Positions 23,740 to 35,130 of a stretch of DNA of 64,000 bases are shown in pieces (position 1 is the first letter of the stretch; the number at the start of each line of letters is the position of its first letter). The notes below the pieces were generated by a model, which saw nothing but the letters and a program-made list of their open reading frames with translations, did no database searches and was not told the DNA's origin. Source of the DNA: Loxodes magnus (lineage: Eukaryota; Ciliophora; Karyorelictea; Loxodida; Loxodidae); contig CAMPDV010000945.1 of the NCBI GenBank assembly GCA_946699065.1, positions 62,001 to 126,000 on the forward strand. The letters are read 5' to 3'. The translations under genes were made by a program, and so were the position numbers.

Positions 23740-24704
23740 ATTATTTTATTTTTCCATATTACTTTTGGTATATTAAAAATCTAAGTATTCGTCAAAATTT
23801 AAAAAAAAATGTTTGATAAAGCATATTATAAAAAATCATGGAGTAATGTAGCAAAATTATGATAATTGTTTGATATTTATTGCTAATGTTTAAAAATTCA
23901 GAAATAAGGACTATAAAGATTTATAGTTCCGATTTAAAAATGGGAATTTTAATGAATCTAAACTTTTCGAATTTATAAAATTTCTTGGTTATTTTTAATG
24001 ACTTTTAAATTTCATTTGTGAATACAATAAAAGAAGACAGGGAAATTAAATGATAGATTTTGTTGCTATTTTTCCATTAAGTTAATAATAATAAACTATC
24101 ATTAGATTTAAATGAAATTTAAAGAAATTTTTTGTTTCCATTATCTTCTCATAACCAAATTAAATTTCTGAACCAAATCTAGAAATGCAGACACCAAAAG
24201 AAAGAATTAATTCTGTTATAAGTTAAATTCACAAGGCAGAATTGAAAAGTTTTAGTACTTCATTATTCGTGCATTCCATAAAATCGCCAGAATATCTTAA
24301 ATTTAACCCATAGCTTGTCCATCCAAGGATAAATCCACTATCAAACAAAAAGATGACTAGTAAAAAGGTTCATAAAGACAATCGTTTATTGAACCATAGA
24401 CATAGTAAATTAATCTATTGTAGAGCGTTGAGTATGAAAAATACGATAAACCAAGACCTTATTTTATTTGTCACATCTTCGTAATTTTCATAATCATTCC
24501 AATAATCAAAAGTTACAGTAAAGCACTTATAGTTATAAGAAAGAACTACGATACTTAGTATCTTGAAACAACATTCACAAGTATCAGTACAACTGAGAAT
24601 ATGATTTTAAGTACTTATAATCAACTTATTGAAGGACGTTTATTAGTCTACTACTATTGGCTTTAAGCTTCTTCGTCAACAGAAGTCAATGGCTGAGAAG
24701 ACAT
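23740..24704 (-). CDS. Membrane protein with Gln-rich cytosolic N-terminus
   Basis: ATG at 24704-24702 starts MSSQPLTSVDEEAQSQQQQT, an acidic Gln-rich head. Hydrophobic helices follow (LKIIFSVVLILVNVVSRY and FFLITISALLQLLIIGMIM), then a polar region (YNRLIYYVYGSINDCLYEP) and a third hydrophobic segment (FFLLVSAFLDLV). Several Gln residues are TAA/TAG and Trp residues TGA. The N-terminal 200 residues are convincing; the frame continues toward 23740 with weaker character. A two- to four-pass membrane protein of unknown family. Confidence 0.55.
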
Positions 24705-24719
24705 TTTGATTATATTTAT

Positions 24720-26040
24720 AAGAAATATAAAGATGTGAAGTTTATAATTAGTTATTTGAATATAAAATTGGTTAAGGAAATTTAGGAAATTAGTATTCTT
24801 TTTTATTTAAAAATATAAAATGGATATCTGACTAATGCTTTATTAAAGCTATTAAACTAAATTTTTTGTACTTGAGATATTTTTATTTTTACAGTTCATT
24901 TTATATAATTTTGTTCTAGTAAATTTTGAATTTTGCCTTTAAATAGACCAATAATTTATGAGGAAACTATAGATAATTTTATTTATCAAAGCGTAAATAA
25001 AATGATGAAAGTCATCCTTGAGAATTTATTTATACTTAATGTCTAGCAATCATATTGAGTAATATTATTGAAAAATTTATATTTCTCATTATTATTTTGG
25101 TTGCTAGCATATGTTTCTAAAGGATTAATAACTTTGTTATGAGATAAAGATCTAGCAACCATATTAGAGCTATAAAATAGTTATTAGGCTTAGTTAACAA
25201 CTAAATATTAATAAAGACTCCTTAGACTCCTATATCTGCAAATACACTAATCGATCGTTATCTTAAATAGCAACCAATCATCCAATTCTTCCATTTCAAT
25301 CCCATATTAAAAAAAATCAAAATTCCCTTAAACCACATACTATTATTTCTATCTTAACTAGATAACACTAAGAGAATTTTAAATATTACAATGCAGAGAG
25401 TTAATTAAAAATAAAGTAACTAAATCATAATTTAATATTAGAAAGTAAATCATAAGACTTTACTGCTATTACAATACTTAACTCTACTTTCTTATTAACT
25501 TTTCATTCTTTTAGCCATTCAATCATATCTGAGAACATTAAGTAAGTATGATAATGAAAGTACCTTAACTATTAAAGGGTCATCAAGAAAGGGCTTTTTT
25601 ACATTATCTCTTATTTGAAACTTAAATAGACCAATTAACTCAAATAAATAGTCAAAAACTAAATTTTAGGGATAGAAATAATAGATTGATGAAAAGATAT
25701 ATTCTTAATTATTAATTATCTTCTTAAGCAGAGTGAATGCATAGGATAATGCAAGATTAATTCTAAGTTTAAGTATTAAAAAAGATACACAATTAAAAAC
25801 ACTGGAAATGATAAATATGAATACTATAATGCAGAATTATAAATACTTTATAGACTTTTTTTATTATATAGTAAGATATTTTTCTGGTAGGAGTGAGGAT
25901 GAGACTGAATAACTAAAAAATCACAAAATTAAATTGATCTCTATTTTTATTATAATAATAATATCATTAATTAATAGAATGTCAAGCAACATTATAAGAT
26001 CAATAAAGATATAAATGATAAATATTAAAATATTTAGATA
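24720..26040. other. AT-rich intergenic stretch
   Basis: Upstream of the membrane gene and of the rearranged LINE. Short A/T-rich repeats and scattered TAACC words; nothing that I can support as a gene or RNA. Confidence 0.5.
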
Positions 26041-26248
26041 GCTCTACAATTTTGAAATAGTCTCTCGATTACCAACGTGCCGCCAAAATTTAGTTGAGGA
26101 CTATTTGGATAAGCACTCATGGACGTGTAAAAGCTAATATTATGAAGTAATAAAAAGATCAAACTACAATAATTAAATTTTTTAAATATTCCCATAATTT
26201 GTGTATGTAGGAAAAAGAAGTAAGGAGTTGCTGGATAAAAAAAATGGC

Positions 26249-27100
26249 ATGGAGGAGCTTAACAACAGCCAGGAAAACTCTTGGATTCCTGAAATAATCA
26301 CTCCCAATTCAAAAGCGGGCTTTTGATAGATAGTACATAAAATATCCATTCATAAAGAATAGAAGTTGTTAATTTAAATATATATCTAAAGCAAAATAAA
26401 AAAATTATTTTTTAAAATAGGAGATGTGCAAAAAGATGAAGTAATTAAGTAATTTCTCTAATATTTAAGACGAAAATACGAATAGTGCATTAAAATAATT
26501 AAACTGCTTCCTTGTAGAATTATCAATATCTTTTCAATAATAATAATCAATCGAGAATTCGCCTAAATAAAAGAATGACAATAAAAGATGTAATCTAAAC
26601 TCGCTGAAAAAAGAAAGTTTTAATAGTTTTAAGATATCATTAAGAATTATCAATTACATTGGAAATTCGATATAGGCACTTGTTTGAGTTAAGTAGAGTT
26701 GAATCTATAGCATTTTGGAGCAATAAAGCAGACAGATATACAAATTGTAAAATAAAAAACGTGAGTGAATGGAAATATATCTAAATAATTAGAGCTATGT
26801 AATGAAGAGAATTAAAAAAATCTCAAGGGAATTAATTTTAGAAGGATGGATTACTAAAATCAGTCATCCAACTATTTTAAATATGAAGCATGCCAAATAT
26901 CTGGACTCAAACAAAATAAAGCAGAAGGAATGAAGCTATAATAGACATAGTCAAAAAGGCCGAAAAATTTTAAATGCAAACTTTTCAATAAGTAAATAGA
27001 AAAGATGCTTCCTCTAAAAATAGTGAGAATTTGGAAAATATAGAAGAAGGAAATAATGTGAAAGTAATGAGAAAATAGCATAATAATAAAAGGTAAATTT
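26249..27100 (+). CDS. LINE ORF1 (rearranged copy), decayed zinc knuckle
   Basis: ATG at 26249 starts MEELNNSQENSWIPEIITPN. Homology to ORF1 of the 42-47 kb LINE is clear: VQKDEVIKQFLQYLRRKYEQ matches GQDEVIQEIFKQLKQNYDQ, and YQLHWKFDIG...VELNLQHFG matches YPVHYNLDID...VQLKKFGKI. In both copies TGA gives Trp before (V/L)NG. At the zinc-knuckle position this copy reads ACQISGLKQNKAEG, with the second Cys, the His and the last Cys lost. ORF1 proteins bind RNA in the retrotransposition particle; this one could not fold its knuckle. Confidence 0.7.
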
Positions 27101-27117
27101 AAGCAATAAAAAGTAAG

Positions 27118-27145
27118 AATAAGTTCAATTTATATTGAACTTATT
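27118..27145. repeat. Perfect 12 bp hairpin inside the rearranged LINE
   Basis: AATAAGTTCAAT, a TTAT loop, then ATTGAACTTATT. It lies between the ORF1 and endonuclease parts. Stem and loop are exact; no T-run or other terminator context. Confidence 0.85.
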
Positions 27146-27514
27146 CACAGACAAATATTATCTTTTGGGAGCGCGAAAAGTCATTTAAATGAAAAGATAT
27201 GAAAACATGGACTTTCTTAAGAAGATGCAAAACATGAAGTAAAACATAGTAGTAAAATAAGGTAGAAAAAGCAAGAATATAATGAAGAATAGAAATTTTT
27301 TAATAGAATAAAGATCGTTACCAAGAATAGACACAAATAAAGTATAATGGCAAAAAAGAGAAAAATAGTTATGCAATTAAAAAACATGACACAATAGAAA
27401 CCACAAACGCTAGAAGATTTTGGATTTTGTAACTCAAAATAAACTAGATCAAAAAAGAAGAAATCTAAAATAAAGAAATAATAAATTAGACATAAGCAAG
27501 CATGATATTTTTAA

Positions 27515-28140
27515 ATCAACTAAAATTAGGAACAGCAAACGTAAGAGGAATCAAGTCAAACAAAATAGAACTAAGTAAATTCTTGCAAGACAAAGAAATA
27601 GATTAAATAGCGATTTTAGAAATTTTTTGTGAATAAATATCGAAATACCAAAGATCTTTGGTTATCAGGCAATAAAAAACAGGATAGATATACACAGTAA
27701 GGGAGTAACCTTCTATAAAAAGAGCAAATTATAAACAGAATAAAAGAATGAGATGCAGTTGGACTTAATCAAGCTGAAATCATTTAGAGAGGAAGAATAA
27801 TTTGCTTGTGAGAGGATAATAGGATAGCAATAATAAATGCATACACGCCCACAAAACAGAGCTGGAATAGTTAAATCCTTTTTATGTGGAATTAAGACAA
27901 TTTATACGCATGACAATTAATCAAGGATTATAGACATTAATTCAAGTTGATTTTAATGCGCATATTCTGTAATTCTTACCTTATGAATTAAATCTAGCAG
28001 GATAGCAATTATCGGATTTAATGAGAGAATTTAAACTCAAATGCAAAGATCCAATCCAAGATCCAACTTTCCTCGATACATAAAGAAAAATAAAATTAAA
28101 AATCTCTACTTTCTAACTGATCAATTTGTTACTTTGTAAA
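27515..28140 (+). pseudogene. LINE endonuclease (APE-type) fragment, rearranged copy
   Basis: Reads LGTANVRGIKSNKIELSKFL then IAILEIF, aligning with the N-terminus of the endonuclease at 45.5 kb (GTSNIRGIRSNK ... IMALQEIH). Further on, RIAIINAYTPTK and LKCKDPIQDPTFLDT match LAIINIYAPTT and LTCKDPTQDPTYI. The QEIH glutamate motif is altered (LEIF) and the frame is broken by small indels. APE-type endonucleases nick target DNA for target-primed reverse transcription; this copy is inactive. Confidence 0.7.
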
Positions 28141-28159
28141 TAATTAGTACTAAATTTTA

Positions 28160-29180
28160 CCAAAGAAGGGTTTATTTGCTTAAATAGTCGAAGATCTATG
28201 ATTTTTAGAATGTGATTAAAATTGATTTCGACCTATTGTTCTTAGGATATTCTATGTTTCATTTTTTGAAACAGCACTATATAAGATTCTTTAAGTTGTT
28301 ACGGTATTTTCTCTGAATGTAAAATTTTCTGTATTTTTTTTGCTGCTAAATTTAAAAGATTTTCACCACCTGCTTTTATTTAGTCTGATTTAGCAGCCTT
28401 TCATTTACTTAGTTTATTTATATAATTTATTATGTCTTTTATCTGAATCTTTATTTTAGTTTTATTTTTAAATTGATCTGGTAATCTGCTTTCACCTTTC
28501 TTGTATAGTTCTTTTCAGTAATTTTATAAATTTCTAAATGTTTTCTTCGTTTAGTAGTATTCAGAAAGCATATTTTCTTTATTTGAACCACTTTTATATA
28601 TTTTTAGTATCATTTAGGCTTCCTTGATTTCCCTTATCAAGAAAAATATTGAATTAATTTCTTCTGTTTTTTCTTTCTTAAATTCTGTATCTACTTCTTT
28701 CTTCTTGTCTCAATTTTATTTACCGATCTATGTAAAAGTTTCCTTATCTTATCAACCTTTTAACCTGCTTCTCTTACTTTCTAAATTTTTTTTGTCTTAT
28801 TGTTTCTATAGAGTATTTTATTTTCTCATTGTGTATGCTATATATCCACATGTTTCTTAGATTCTTCCTTACTTTTTTTCCTATCATTTCTAATAGAAAT
28901 GTTTGCTGTCTAGATTTAAAAAATCTTACATTCTATCTTTTCTGCTCATTTTTTTAATTTTTTATGAACTTTTTGTCGTTTTAATCCTTAGCCTTTTAAA
29001 TTTTGCGTTTTACCTGCTTTTCACAATAGTATATATTTAATTACTGTTTACTATTAAATTTTATATAATTTTCTCTTTAGGGTATTTTAGATCAAGTTAT
29101 TGATCAATTTTCTTGCTTACTTTCTATTTTTCACTTTTTTTATTCTATTTATTCTATTTTTTCTTTTTAGATATTAAATA
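28160..29180 (-). pseudogene. LINE ORF2 middle fragment (linker and start of reverse transcriptase)
   Basis: Minus-strand protein QVKRLIRQGNFYIDRQIKLR, NQFNIFLDKGNQGSLNDT, KWFKQRKYAFWILLNEENI and LSKWKAAKSDQIKAGGENLL aligns with the LINE at 44.0-44.6 kb (VKQLIRQGELETIREIKLRQ, NQFNIFLDKINKGNLNDT, RWFKRGKIAPWTLVNEEDI, LAQWKAAGPDQIQTG). It covers the linker and the first reverse transcriptase blocks and stops before the catalytic motifs. TGG at 28588-28590 aligns with TGA at 44348-44350, and CAA at 28705-28707 with TAG at 44468-44470, giving an internal test of the code. Confidence 0.75.
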
Positions 29181-29189
29181 TTTGCTTCT

Positions 29190-30555
29190 TAATTGGAAAT
29201 GCTTAAGATTTTTGAGACTATTTTCTTAAACTTATTAAGTATTTATTTATAAATTAGATTATTCTTTTTACTTTTTAACAAGTTTACCAAGAAAGAAACT
29301 ATTTCTTAGGTGATTTTTATTGCAATTATTTAATAAAAAACTAAAAAATAGAAAAATAAGAAATAATAGGCTTTTAAGCGGATTTGGAAAAAGATCAAAA
29401 TTAATTATAAATCACTTCTTAAAAAAGCTAAATTCAAAAAATGTAGAACTTTTATACTAATAATTGATACTTTGAGCGAAAGGTTTTTATCTAAAATTCT
29501 AGTAAATAAAATAAGATCCAAAATCTCGAGAAAAAGAAATAAAATCTTGCTAAAAGATTTAAGGTTTGCAGAACAAAAGTAAGTTGTTAAACTATTATCC
29601 TAAGCTAAAATAATAAAAAGTGTTATCAAGTAAATTTTTCAGTAATTTATGCAACATTGATAGAGCTAAAAAGAAATAGCAACTCCTTTTAAAAAGTAAC
29701 AATTATCATTGATTTCCAAAATTCAACATGCATTATAGAGATTTTAAGAAGTTAGAAAATAATAGAAATAAATTAACTAAATTTGAATGAAATAGTAATA
29801 AGAAATTAGATAGATAAATTATTATATTTTATAGATTAAAAAGATAAATATAAAATTCTAAATATTCTGAATAATTGCATTTATGCATATATTATTTTTT
29901 AATCAAATTAATTACTAAAAAACTTTTTTTATTTAATATTTAATAAAATAAAAGCTAAAAGTATTAAAAGGATGATTAAATAAAAGTAAAAATGTATAAA
30001 TAAATAGCAGCTTCAAAATAATATCTATGTATTATTTTACTTATCATTAAATAAGTTTGTAAAAATAAATAAAATTTTTCTTATAAAAAGGCTTTTTAAT
30101 TAAAATAAAATAAACTAACAATACAAAAAACAAAAGAAATTAGTATAAAAAGAATAAAAATTCAATTAGATAATTTTTGATGTAAATAAATAAGATCAAA
30201 GCACGTAGTACCATAATTGAACGAACCATTAAATAAGATTTAAAAAGTTAAAAAATTCATTATGAAGTTATACACTATGCAGTGTTCTTTTTGAGACTTA
30301 AATGCTAATTATATGATTGGAATAAAAACTCAAGAACTAAATCTTAGGCATTGTTCATTAAGAAGGCTATTTATATCTTTTTGTCTTTGTCTCCTCTGTC
30401 AGATCAAAAAAGTTTATAGTCTATCTCTTTGAATATTGGAAATTGCTGATACTCGATTTAAAACCATCGTCAGTTAAAGATTGCAATTTGATAAATTTTA
30501 ACAAAATAGCTACAAAAAGAACAATGATAAGTAAAAAAAATAAAAACATTTAGAA
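29190..30555. other. AT-rich stretch with one weak coding candidate
   Basis: A plus-strand frame around 29470-29760 (SKILVNKIRSKISRKRNK, LKDLRFAEQKQVVKLLSQ) is lysine-rich and could be a gene remnant. The rest is A/T-rich without coherent frames. No RNA gene seen. Confidence 0.25.
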
Positions 30556-30561
30556 ATTAGC

Positions 30562-31300
30562 AAAAATTAAATTTAAGTAAAACTGTTTTAATTTACTTAA
30601 AATTAAATTTAAGTAAAACTGATTTTAATTTAATCAAAATTAAATTTAAGTAAAACTGATTTTAATTTAATCAAAATTAAATTTAAGTAAAACTTATTTT
30701 AATTTACTTAAAATTAAATTTAAGTAAAACTGATTTTAATTTAATCAAAATTAAATTTAAGTAAAACTGATTTTAATTTAATCAAAATTAAATTTAAGTA
30801 AAACTTATTTTAATTTACTTAAAATTAAATTTAAGTAAAACTGATTTTAATCGACTCAAAATTAATTTTAAGTAAAACTGATTTTAATTGACTCAAAATT
30901 AAATTTAAGTAAAACTTATTTTAATTTAATCAAAATTAAATTTAAGTAAAACTTATTTTAATTTACTTAAAATTAAATTTAAGTAAAACTGATTTTAATC
31001 GACTCAAAATTAATTTTAAGTAAAACTGATTTTAATTGACTCAAAATTAAATTTAAGTAAAACTGATTTTAATTTACTTAAAATTAAATTTAAGTAAAAC
31101 TTATTTTAATTTAATCAAAATTAAATTTAAGTAAAACTTATTTTAATTTACTTAAAATTAAATTTAAGTAAAACTGATTTTAATCGACTCAAAATTAATT
31201 TTAAGTAAAACTGATTTTAATTGACTCAAAATTAAATTTAAGTAAAACTGATTTTAATTTACTTAAAATTAAATTTAAGTAAAACTGATTTTAATTTTAA
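30562..31300. repeat. 37 bp minisatellite, about 20 copies
   Basis: The unit is AAAATTAAATTTAAGTAAAA followed by CTGATTTTAATTTAATC, 37 bp, repeated about 20 times. Variants at the right end (AATTTAATC, AATTTACTT, AATCGACTC, AATTGACTC) recur in a fixed order, giving a higher-order pattern of several units. TTAAGTAAA and TTTACTTAA make parts of the unit self-complementary. Since 37 is not a multiple of 3, it is not coding as a repeat. Confidence 0.95.
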
Positions 31301-31329
31301 TTTTCTTACAAATATAAATACAAAATTCA

Positions 31330-32900
31330 TGGCTTGTATTTTTTGGAGATATTTCATCTCTTTTCCTACATCCTCTAGATTGTCCTTGACTCTAAATTCT
31401 AAAACTTCAAAATTTCTCAACTCTTCTCCTTTATATGTATTTTATCCTTGATTTTTCTTTTGCCTAGATAGTTATTGGTATCTATTTTCTGTAATTTTCC
31501 GAATTTGTTGTATTATATATTTCTCTTTTTATTTTTATCTTATAAATTATTTTCTTTTTGTTCTACAGCTTCTTCTAGTAGTTTCAGAGCTTTTAATAAT
31601 AATAGATAAAATTGTTTGGAGGTCTTCTTAGATTTTCACAAATTCCCTCTTTCCAACCAGAATAGTCTGGTGAATAAAATGAAAAGTTTATTGTTTCATT
31701 TATTTCTTGTCTTAAATCTTGTATTTCTATTCTCTCTCCATCTTTCATCTATCTACCTTGCTACTATTCTTTTTGCGCTTGTCTCTTTAATTTGATAAAA
31801 AGATCCTCTCTCAGTAATATGAATTCTTTCTTTCAGTCTCTTAACTCTCTAATTAAATTCATTCTTGAATACATAGAAATTTCTATACTATTTGTATTAG
31901 TGTCCTTTTTTCTTGTAGTAATTAGCACTTTCTACTCTTCATTGTATTCTGATAAATTTTTGGTCTTTTTTCAATTTCCATTTGACAACCTTGCTAATTG
32001 TTTTAAAATTATTCTTAAATTTGATTTTGCCCCAATATCGCAATTGGTCATGGCTATTATGCACGTTCTGTTTATTTAATTAATTATGATTATGAGTTTA
32101 ATTCCATTTATTATATTTACTAAGAGCAGTCAGTTTTAATATTTCAATAGGCATCCATTTCTCTTTTTATTTAATTAATCTATCTTCTACGTTTTCACGA
32201 TTCTCTAAATATTTGATTTTACTCCTTAAGCTTTTTAACCTCATTAAGCAAAATTTTTACAAATTCTGTAAATTATTCAATGCTATCAATCCTCATTAAG
32301 ATTAATTAGAACTCTTAATAAAGTAATATTTCTAGCTTTTTTCTATAGTCGTGTTTTTGAGATGCTGTAATAATATCTTTTCATTTCTCATTTAGGTTTA
32401 AACCTGCAGTTTTTAACCTTCTATTATCATTGGTTTATTTCACTATTCCTTTAGTTTCATTTAACGCTGCAATTTTTGTTGATTTATTCTATTTTTTCTA
32501 TCTTTTTACTCAGTTCTTTCTGCTTCTATTGCTATTTCTATTCTTGGTTGTTCTGTTCTTGTGAAATATTTCAGGAGACTTAAGTCATGAATCTTGATTC
32601 TTCCTCCTCTACTATTTCAAGTTTTTCAAAAATCTCTTATTTCTTTTTTTTTTAAACTTTTTCTGGAGATTCAGTTCCATTTTTATCAGCTAGCCATAGC
32701 TTATTTACTACTCTGTGGTGAAATTTGAGTTTCCCAAGCGTATAATAATTTTAGCCAATTTTCTAGGTTCTCTTCAGTGATGGAACTTTTGATCTATGGG
32801 GAACCTTTTAGGAACCCTTTCCCTGGTCCTAGTTTTTCTAAGATGTTATTAACTCCTGTTATCTTAATACCTTTAATTAACTTTTCAAAGCTCAAGCATT
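31330..32900 (-). CDS. Coiled-coil protein, unrecognised, approximate limits
   Basis: From about 32900 the minus strand reads SFEKLIKGIKITGVNNILEK, LGPGKGFLKGSPQIKSSI and TEENLENWLKLLYAWETQIS, a soluble N-terminal part. A long Lys/Gln/Glu-rich coiled-coil region follows, ending with NLIRELRDWKKEFILLRED, GERIEIQDLRQEINETINF and FYSPDYSGWKEGICENLRR. At least one frame change separates these parts (32690-32450 is ambiguous). It could be a host gene or an element ORF1; there is no zinc knuckle. The 37 bp minisatellite begins just beyond its 3' end. Confidence 0.45.
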
Positions 32901-32939
32901 TAATTATTTATACTCATAAAAAATAAAATAAATAAAATT

Positions 32940-33345
32940 GATTATTGAGCGCGTAGCACCTCATTGGCGCGCAGCTCTTTCAATATTAATATTTAATATT
33001 AAGGAAAATGTTCTCATTGTTCTTGTTAAAATTCTAGAGGTCCGATGAGTTATGTCAGCTTCTCCAAATGGGGAATCTTCTTATCAAAATTTATTCTTAA
33101 ATCTTGAGTCAAATGCTTCAGTCTTCTTGAATAAGGTCCAAATAAGAATTAGTTATTAAGTCGGTAATTAGAAGACTCGTCAGTCAAACTTTCATATTGC
33201 TAGAGAGTTTTCGGGGTAAGTTAGATATGTCTCAACGGAGCTTATCCACCCTTCCCCGTGGAGGCATCAAGTGCGAGATTACTCACAATACAGTATACAC
33301 TGCACCAGATTACCTACTAATTTGTCTGACGCGGCCGAAATCCAT
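32940..33345. other. GC-rich non-coding block, possible structured RNA or retroposed element
   Basis: Two parts stand out: GAGCGCGTAGCACCTCATTG near 32947, and 33030-33345 with ACGGAGCTTATCCACCCTTC and GTCTGACGCGGCCGAAATCC. The composition resembles the 23.2-23.7 kb insertion, and both contain CTTATCCAC followed within about 20 bp by GGCAT. No frame looks coding. It ends sharply at ATTTTATATAATATATAATA. Confidence 0.3.
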
Positions 33346-33379
33346 TTTATATAATATATAATAAATACGTAAAAATATT

Positions 33380-34030
33380 AAAACTGACATTTGAATTAAT
33401 AAAGAAGAAGTTGATGCAAAAAAGATAAAAACAGTAAAAAGCTATTTATTCATATAATTTAATGAAGAGACTAAATATAACAGTAGAATAAATCAAGATA
33501 TCAATCTAAAAGTGAGATCTATACTCATTTAAAGCATATCACAAACAAAAAGCAAGCAATCTAAAATTTAGCAATAAAAGCTAATAGAACTGGGAGATAG
33601 GCATGAAAAAGTATAAGAAAATTGGCAAAATGCAATTGAAAATCAAAAAATGACAAGCATAATAGCAGGAAATAGAGGATAAATAGACCTGGAACAAGAT
33701 AATGTTCCTGCACAAAAAATTATCTTAGTTAATTATGAAGAAATGCTATTTCTTGCATAAGCGAAAAACACCTTTATCAACAGTACTAATTTTTCTATAA
33801 AAGGTAGAGCTTATTGAGAAGAGAGATACTGATTAGAAAAGAAAATATCATAATATTTTAGGAAGATGTTCTGCTATCCCTAGAGAATTATATATAAGAA
33901 GAAATTGACACTTAATCGGGAATTAGAACAGTAGAGAAGAGTAGATTGGAGAGTAGAGTAGTTCTATCACTGATAAAAATTGACTACTTGGAAATGGGTT
34001 GTAAATCCCAGAAAATGAGTAAACTTCTTA
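33380..34030 (+). CDS. Soluble helical protein, unrecognised
   Basis: A single plus-strand frame with good charge balance: DIWINKEEVDAKKIKTVKSY, NEETKYNSRINQDINLKVRS, KLIELGDRHEKVQENWQNAI, GQIDLEQDNVPAQKIILVNY and GRAYWEERYWLEKKISQYF. Gln is frequently TAA/TAG and Trp TGA. No frame breaks over about 200 codons. The start lies between 33350 and 33400 without an obvious ATG. The end falls where the frame runs into the AT-rich block near 34030. The Trp/Glu-rich segment vaguely recalls separase-type regions, but no catalytic His/Cys region follows. Confidence 0.5.
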
Positions 34031-34034
34031 CATT

Positions 34035-34420
34035 TAGCCTATTTTAATGTCAATATTCCTTTTATTAAAAAATTTAAATTTATTTATTTTAGAATTAACT
34101 AAAGTCTCTTTAATTAAGTAAAATACTTATTACTATATAGCTTGTCTAAGCTATAGAAGGTTATAGATCTAGTTATGATTATACCTTATATTGAGAAATA
34201 ATTTTTATCTTATTATAAAAATATAAACTATAAATGCTAGTATGAGCAAATGGACAAGAAATTTAATGTCTCTCAACTATTAAAGATATAAAATAAACTT
34301 TAGACTACTTGTTATAAATTCTAGTTACCTTATATATTTACCACTTTATGATTAAGTAAGTTAATATTTTACTTAATTAATCCTTTTGCTTTCGTTTTTC
34401 TTAGAAATCAATTAAGCTAA
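34035..34420. other. AT-rich intergenic stretch
   Basis: A/T blocks between two plus-strand coding candidates. No structure or gene recognised. Confidence 0.5.
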
Positions 34421-34424
34421 ATAA

Positions 34425-34980
34425 AATGGAAAATATCAAATTCTAGCAACCCAAAAATACTTGTTAACTATGAATCTAAGGCTTAGCTATGTTTAAAAGC
34501 AAAAAAAGGATACTGAAGAAGATTATTTTATCTACTAAGATGTTTCTACAACTAGGATCACGAGATATAGTGCACTGATATTTCTACTCCTGAAATTGAA
34601 TAAAAGCAAAGTCTAAATAAAATGAGTTCTTACTAAAAAGAACTTAATAGCTATGATTTTTCGCTTTAAGACTTCTGCTTTCGATTAATTATACTAAATC
34701 ACCATATATACTCTTATAAGATATAAAGTTATTTCCTTAGAATTAGAATCTCTAAGTAAATAAGAGAATGATATTTACTTTTGTTTAAACCAGGAATTAT
34801 AGAGTATGAACATGAGGTAAATTAAGTGTAAGTAGATTTATTATAAAAGAAGAAACAGTTGATTGAACTAACATTGATACAGTCTTAGCTTAAACTAAAA
34901 TGATCTAAATGCATCATTAAGCGTAATGAGATTTCTCCAAAATCTAGACTATTATGTATGCATGATTTTCTAAACTTAAT
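34425..34980 (+). CDS. Weak coding candidate
   Basis: ATG at 34425 (MENIKFQQPKNT) lies in one frame. A neighbouring frame carries more charged residues (KDTEEDYFIYQDVSTTRITR, VISLELESLSKQENDIYF). Composition suggests coding with a frame change near 34490, but no family is recognised and limits are not defined. Confidence 0.3.
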
Positions 34981-35130
34981 ATTTACATTTTCTAGTTAAG
35001 AATTTTAAATTGTAGGCTTATTATTTTCTTAAATTAATTTAATATCTCAAATGTTTTAGATGACTAAGCTACTAATAATCTAAAGTTTGAAATATCAGAA
35101 AATTATGATATAATAATGAAATTAAAATGT

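Larger units (their letters stand above)
26050..29180. mobile_element. Rearranged LINE copy: ORF1 and endonuclease on +, reverse transcriptase part on -
   Basis: The 5' part reads on the plus strand (ORF1 from 26249, endonuclease 27515-28140) and the middle part on the minus strand (29180 down to 28160). Both are homologous to the LINE at 42.0-47.1 kb. Such a head-to-head arrangement is what twin priming produces in LINE insertions; a later inversion is the alternative. The reverse transcriptase core with its catalytic Asp pair and the 3' end are missing, so the copy is dead. Confidence 0.75.

Noticed and set aside
33380-34030. Separase-like protein
   Set aside because: Only a loose Trp/Glu-rich resemblance; no caspase-like His/Cys region follows.
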